6,082 nucleotides of DNA from NCBI GenBank assembly GCA_000437675.1, contig FR901781.1, forward strand, positions 35,873-41,954, given 5' to 3'. Shown piece by piece: positions 6,012 through 6,082 of the stretch (the stretch's first letter is position 1; each line of letters begins with the position of its first letter). The notes below the pieces were generated by a model. The model worked only from the letters and a program-made list of their open reading frames with translations. It ran no database searches and was not told where the DNA came from. The position numbers and the translations under genes are program-made. The DNA comes from Prevotella sp. CAG:891. GTDB taxonomy: Bacteria > Bacteroidota > Bacteroidia > Bacteroidales > Bacteroidaceae.

Positions 6012-6082
6012 CTCCCAAAGAGTGCAACGCGCGCCCATTAGCCCGAAAAAAAAGAAAAATTTTTTCTGACGCTTAATCGTCT

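Noticed and set aside
6053..6067. A-run/T-run near-palindrome as a minus-strand terminator
   Set aside because: The stem would be almost entirely A-T pairs, and no minus-strand gene is visible to terminate.
5939..6076. A 45-codon + strand ATG frame near the window end (MFFGIKREFSCFF...)
   Set aside because: It contains the whole consensus promoter at 5979-6011, has no leader features and its translation ends in a low-complexity KKRK stretch. Most likely spurious.

Overview
The window looks like chromosomal DNA from a member of the Bacteroidota, most likely order Bacteroidales; I cannot fix the genus. The reasons are the gene order dxs-trkA-trkH, which I know from Bacteroides-type genomes, start codons without a Shine-Dalgarno sequence and with A/T-rich leaders, and a promoter at 5979-6011 that fits the Bacteroidota pattern (TTTG, 21-base spacer, TAnnTTTG). 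All recognised genes are on the + strand and are housekeeping genes. No CRISPR array, rRNA, tRNA, phage gene or transposase gene is visible.

Layout: (1) 1-348 is the 3' end of dxs (isoprenoid precursor synthesis). (2) 439-1779 is trkA and 1865-3325 is trkH, the NAD(H)-binding gate and the membrane pore of a Trk potassium uptake system; both are complete with their key motifs. The spacers of 90 and 85 bases fit read-through from dxs, and each holds a possible RNA hairpin, the longer one (1783-1843) between trkA and trkH. (3) 3326-3772 is noncoding. It has an intrinsic terminator after trkH (3398-3441), an isolated -7-like box and a roughly 220-base imperfect inverted repeat (3531-3753) that resembles a MITE and ends 19 bases before the next start codon. 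(4) 3773-5413 is a complete class I, iron-sulfur fumarate hydratase, very similar to E. coli FumA, including all three cluster cysteines at the same spacing. (5) 5414-6082 has a strong terminator (5461-5503), a 21-bp tandem repeat (5511-5615) whose TAGTT core recurs every 10 or 11 bases, a stretch with no supported gene, and a promoter pointing out of the window.

How the genes work together: TrkA and TrkH form one transporter. Dxs and fumarase belong to separate parts of central metabolism (MEP pathway; C4-dicarboxylate interconversion, which in anaerobic Bacteroidales usually runs reductively toward succinate). I found no convincing new multi-gene system. The most unusual material is noncoding: the helically phased tandem repeat and the large hairpin element in the fumarase leader.
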